This document shows, in pieces, positions 46,893 through 47,049 of a stretch of DNA of 47,049 nt. Both the position numbers and the translations under genes were made by a program. The notes below the pieces were generated by a model. That model searched no databases. It saw only the letters and a list, made by a program, of their open reading frames with translations, and was not told where the DNA came from. Numbering within the stretch: position 1 is the stretch's first letter; every line of letters begins with the position of its first letter. The stretch covers positions 1-47,049 of the IMG/VR virus record IMGVR_UViG_3300009545_000009; one strand, given 5' to 3'. The stretch comes from a virus.

Positions 46893-47049
46893 AATACAAG
46901 GTCCTGATCCGCGACAACGCGACCGGCGAAGAGCGGTTCTATTCGATGGGCGACATCGAGTGGAATGACAGCAGCGATTTCTGGTGGACTGAAGGCAACT
47001 TCGGCTGCGACTGCAATAGGCATCTATCCTTCCTGCGCGCTGGTGGGCC
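46889..47049 (+). CDS. Hypothetical protein, 5' part (continues at position 1)
   Basis: Starts MKYKVLIRDNATGEERF and reads past the end of the window; the reading frame matches the ORF at 1-274 exactly. The full product is 103 aa. The ATGA overlap with the upstream gene supports the start. The first Met in the other copy (position 20) is internal. Confidence 0.8.
   Translation, partial: MKYKVLIRDNATGEERFYSMGDIEWNDSSDFWWTEGNFGCDCNRHLSFLRAGG
46927..47049. repeat. Terminal repeat of 123 bp (copy of 1-123)
   Basis: The last 123 bases equal the first 123. A single gene and the rightward operon read through the join. This is the usual mark of a circular or circularly permuted phage genome assembled as a linear contig, giving a unit length of 46,926 bp. 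Confidence 0.95.

Noticed and set aside
1-47049. CRISPR array or insertion sequence
   Set aside because: No regular short repeats with spacers and no transposase were seen; the HNH genes are the only mobile-type elements.

Overview
The window is one complete temperate podovirus genome, assembled as a circle of 46,926 bp: the last 123 bases (46927-47049) repeat the first 123, and one gene runs across the join. GC content is high. The head genes (portal, Bbp19-like protein, scaffold, major capsid protein, Bbp16-like cement protein) follow the order and motifs of the Bordetella phage BPP-1 group, and the tail and internal virion genes are T7-like. The integrase lies beside a sequence that looks like the 3' end of a tRNA or tmRNA gene, so the host is a high-GC proteobacterium. 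I cannot name it from this sequence. No diversity-generating reverse transcriptase is visible, although BPP-1 has one.

Two long transcription units diverge from an immunity region at about 36.6-37.3 kb. This region holds a CI-like repressor (+), a Cro-like protein (-), and three copies of a 17-bp palindromic operator that sit inside the predicted promoters. Leftward (36594 down to 2721) lie, in order: replication genes with a candidate iteron origin inside the replication gene; small regulators and nucleases; an HNH endonuclease; two genes for exported proteins; TerS and TerL; portal, scaffold and capsid; tail tube A and nozzle; internal virion proteins; tail fibre; and a lysis cassette with a GH108 endolysin and many small membrane proteins. 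Two insertions on the opposite strand look like morons: an SGNH-hydrolase lipoprotein (5615-6247) and a pair of small genes (23779-24092) lying against an orphan Phd/YefM antitoxin.

Rightward (37335 to 47049, continuing at 1 to 2400) lie about 30 tightly packed small genes. Many encode CxxC zinc-ribbon mini-proteins. The recognisable ones are a compact cytosine methyltransferase-like protein, a Sak4-like RecA-fold ATPase, two HNH-type nucleases and a DUF7448-like protein, ending with excisionase and integrase. Most junctions are 4-nt or 8-nt stop/start overlaps, and several gaps are filled by ORFs of 13-29 codons that keep the coupling chain unbroken.

The most striking content is a pair of adjacent internal virion proteins. 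One carries an embedded Zeta-toxin-type kinase domain and the other an inserted domain resembling an ADP-ribosyltransferase. They are probably effectors carried in the particle and ejected with the DNA. Other notable items are a parS-like site next to the attachment site, leaderless early transcripts, a Trp/Pro-rich repeat protein, and two genes whose start codons appear non-canonical.
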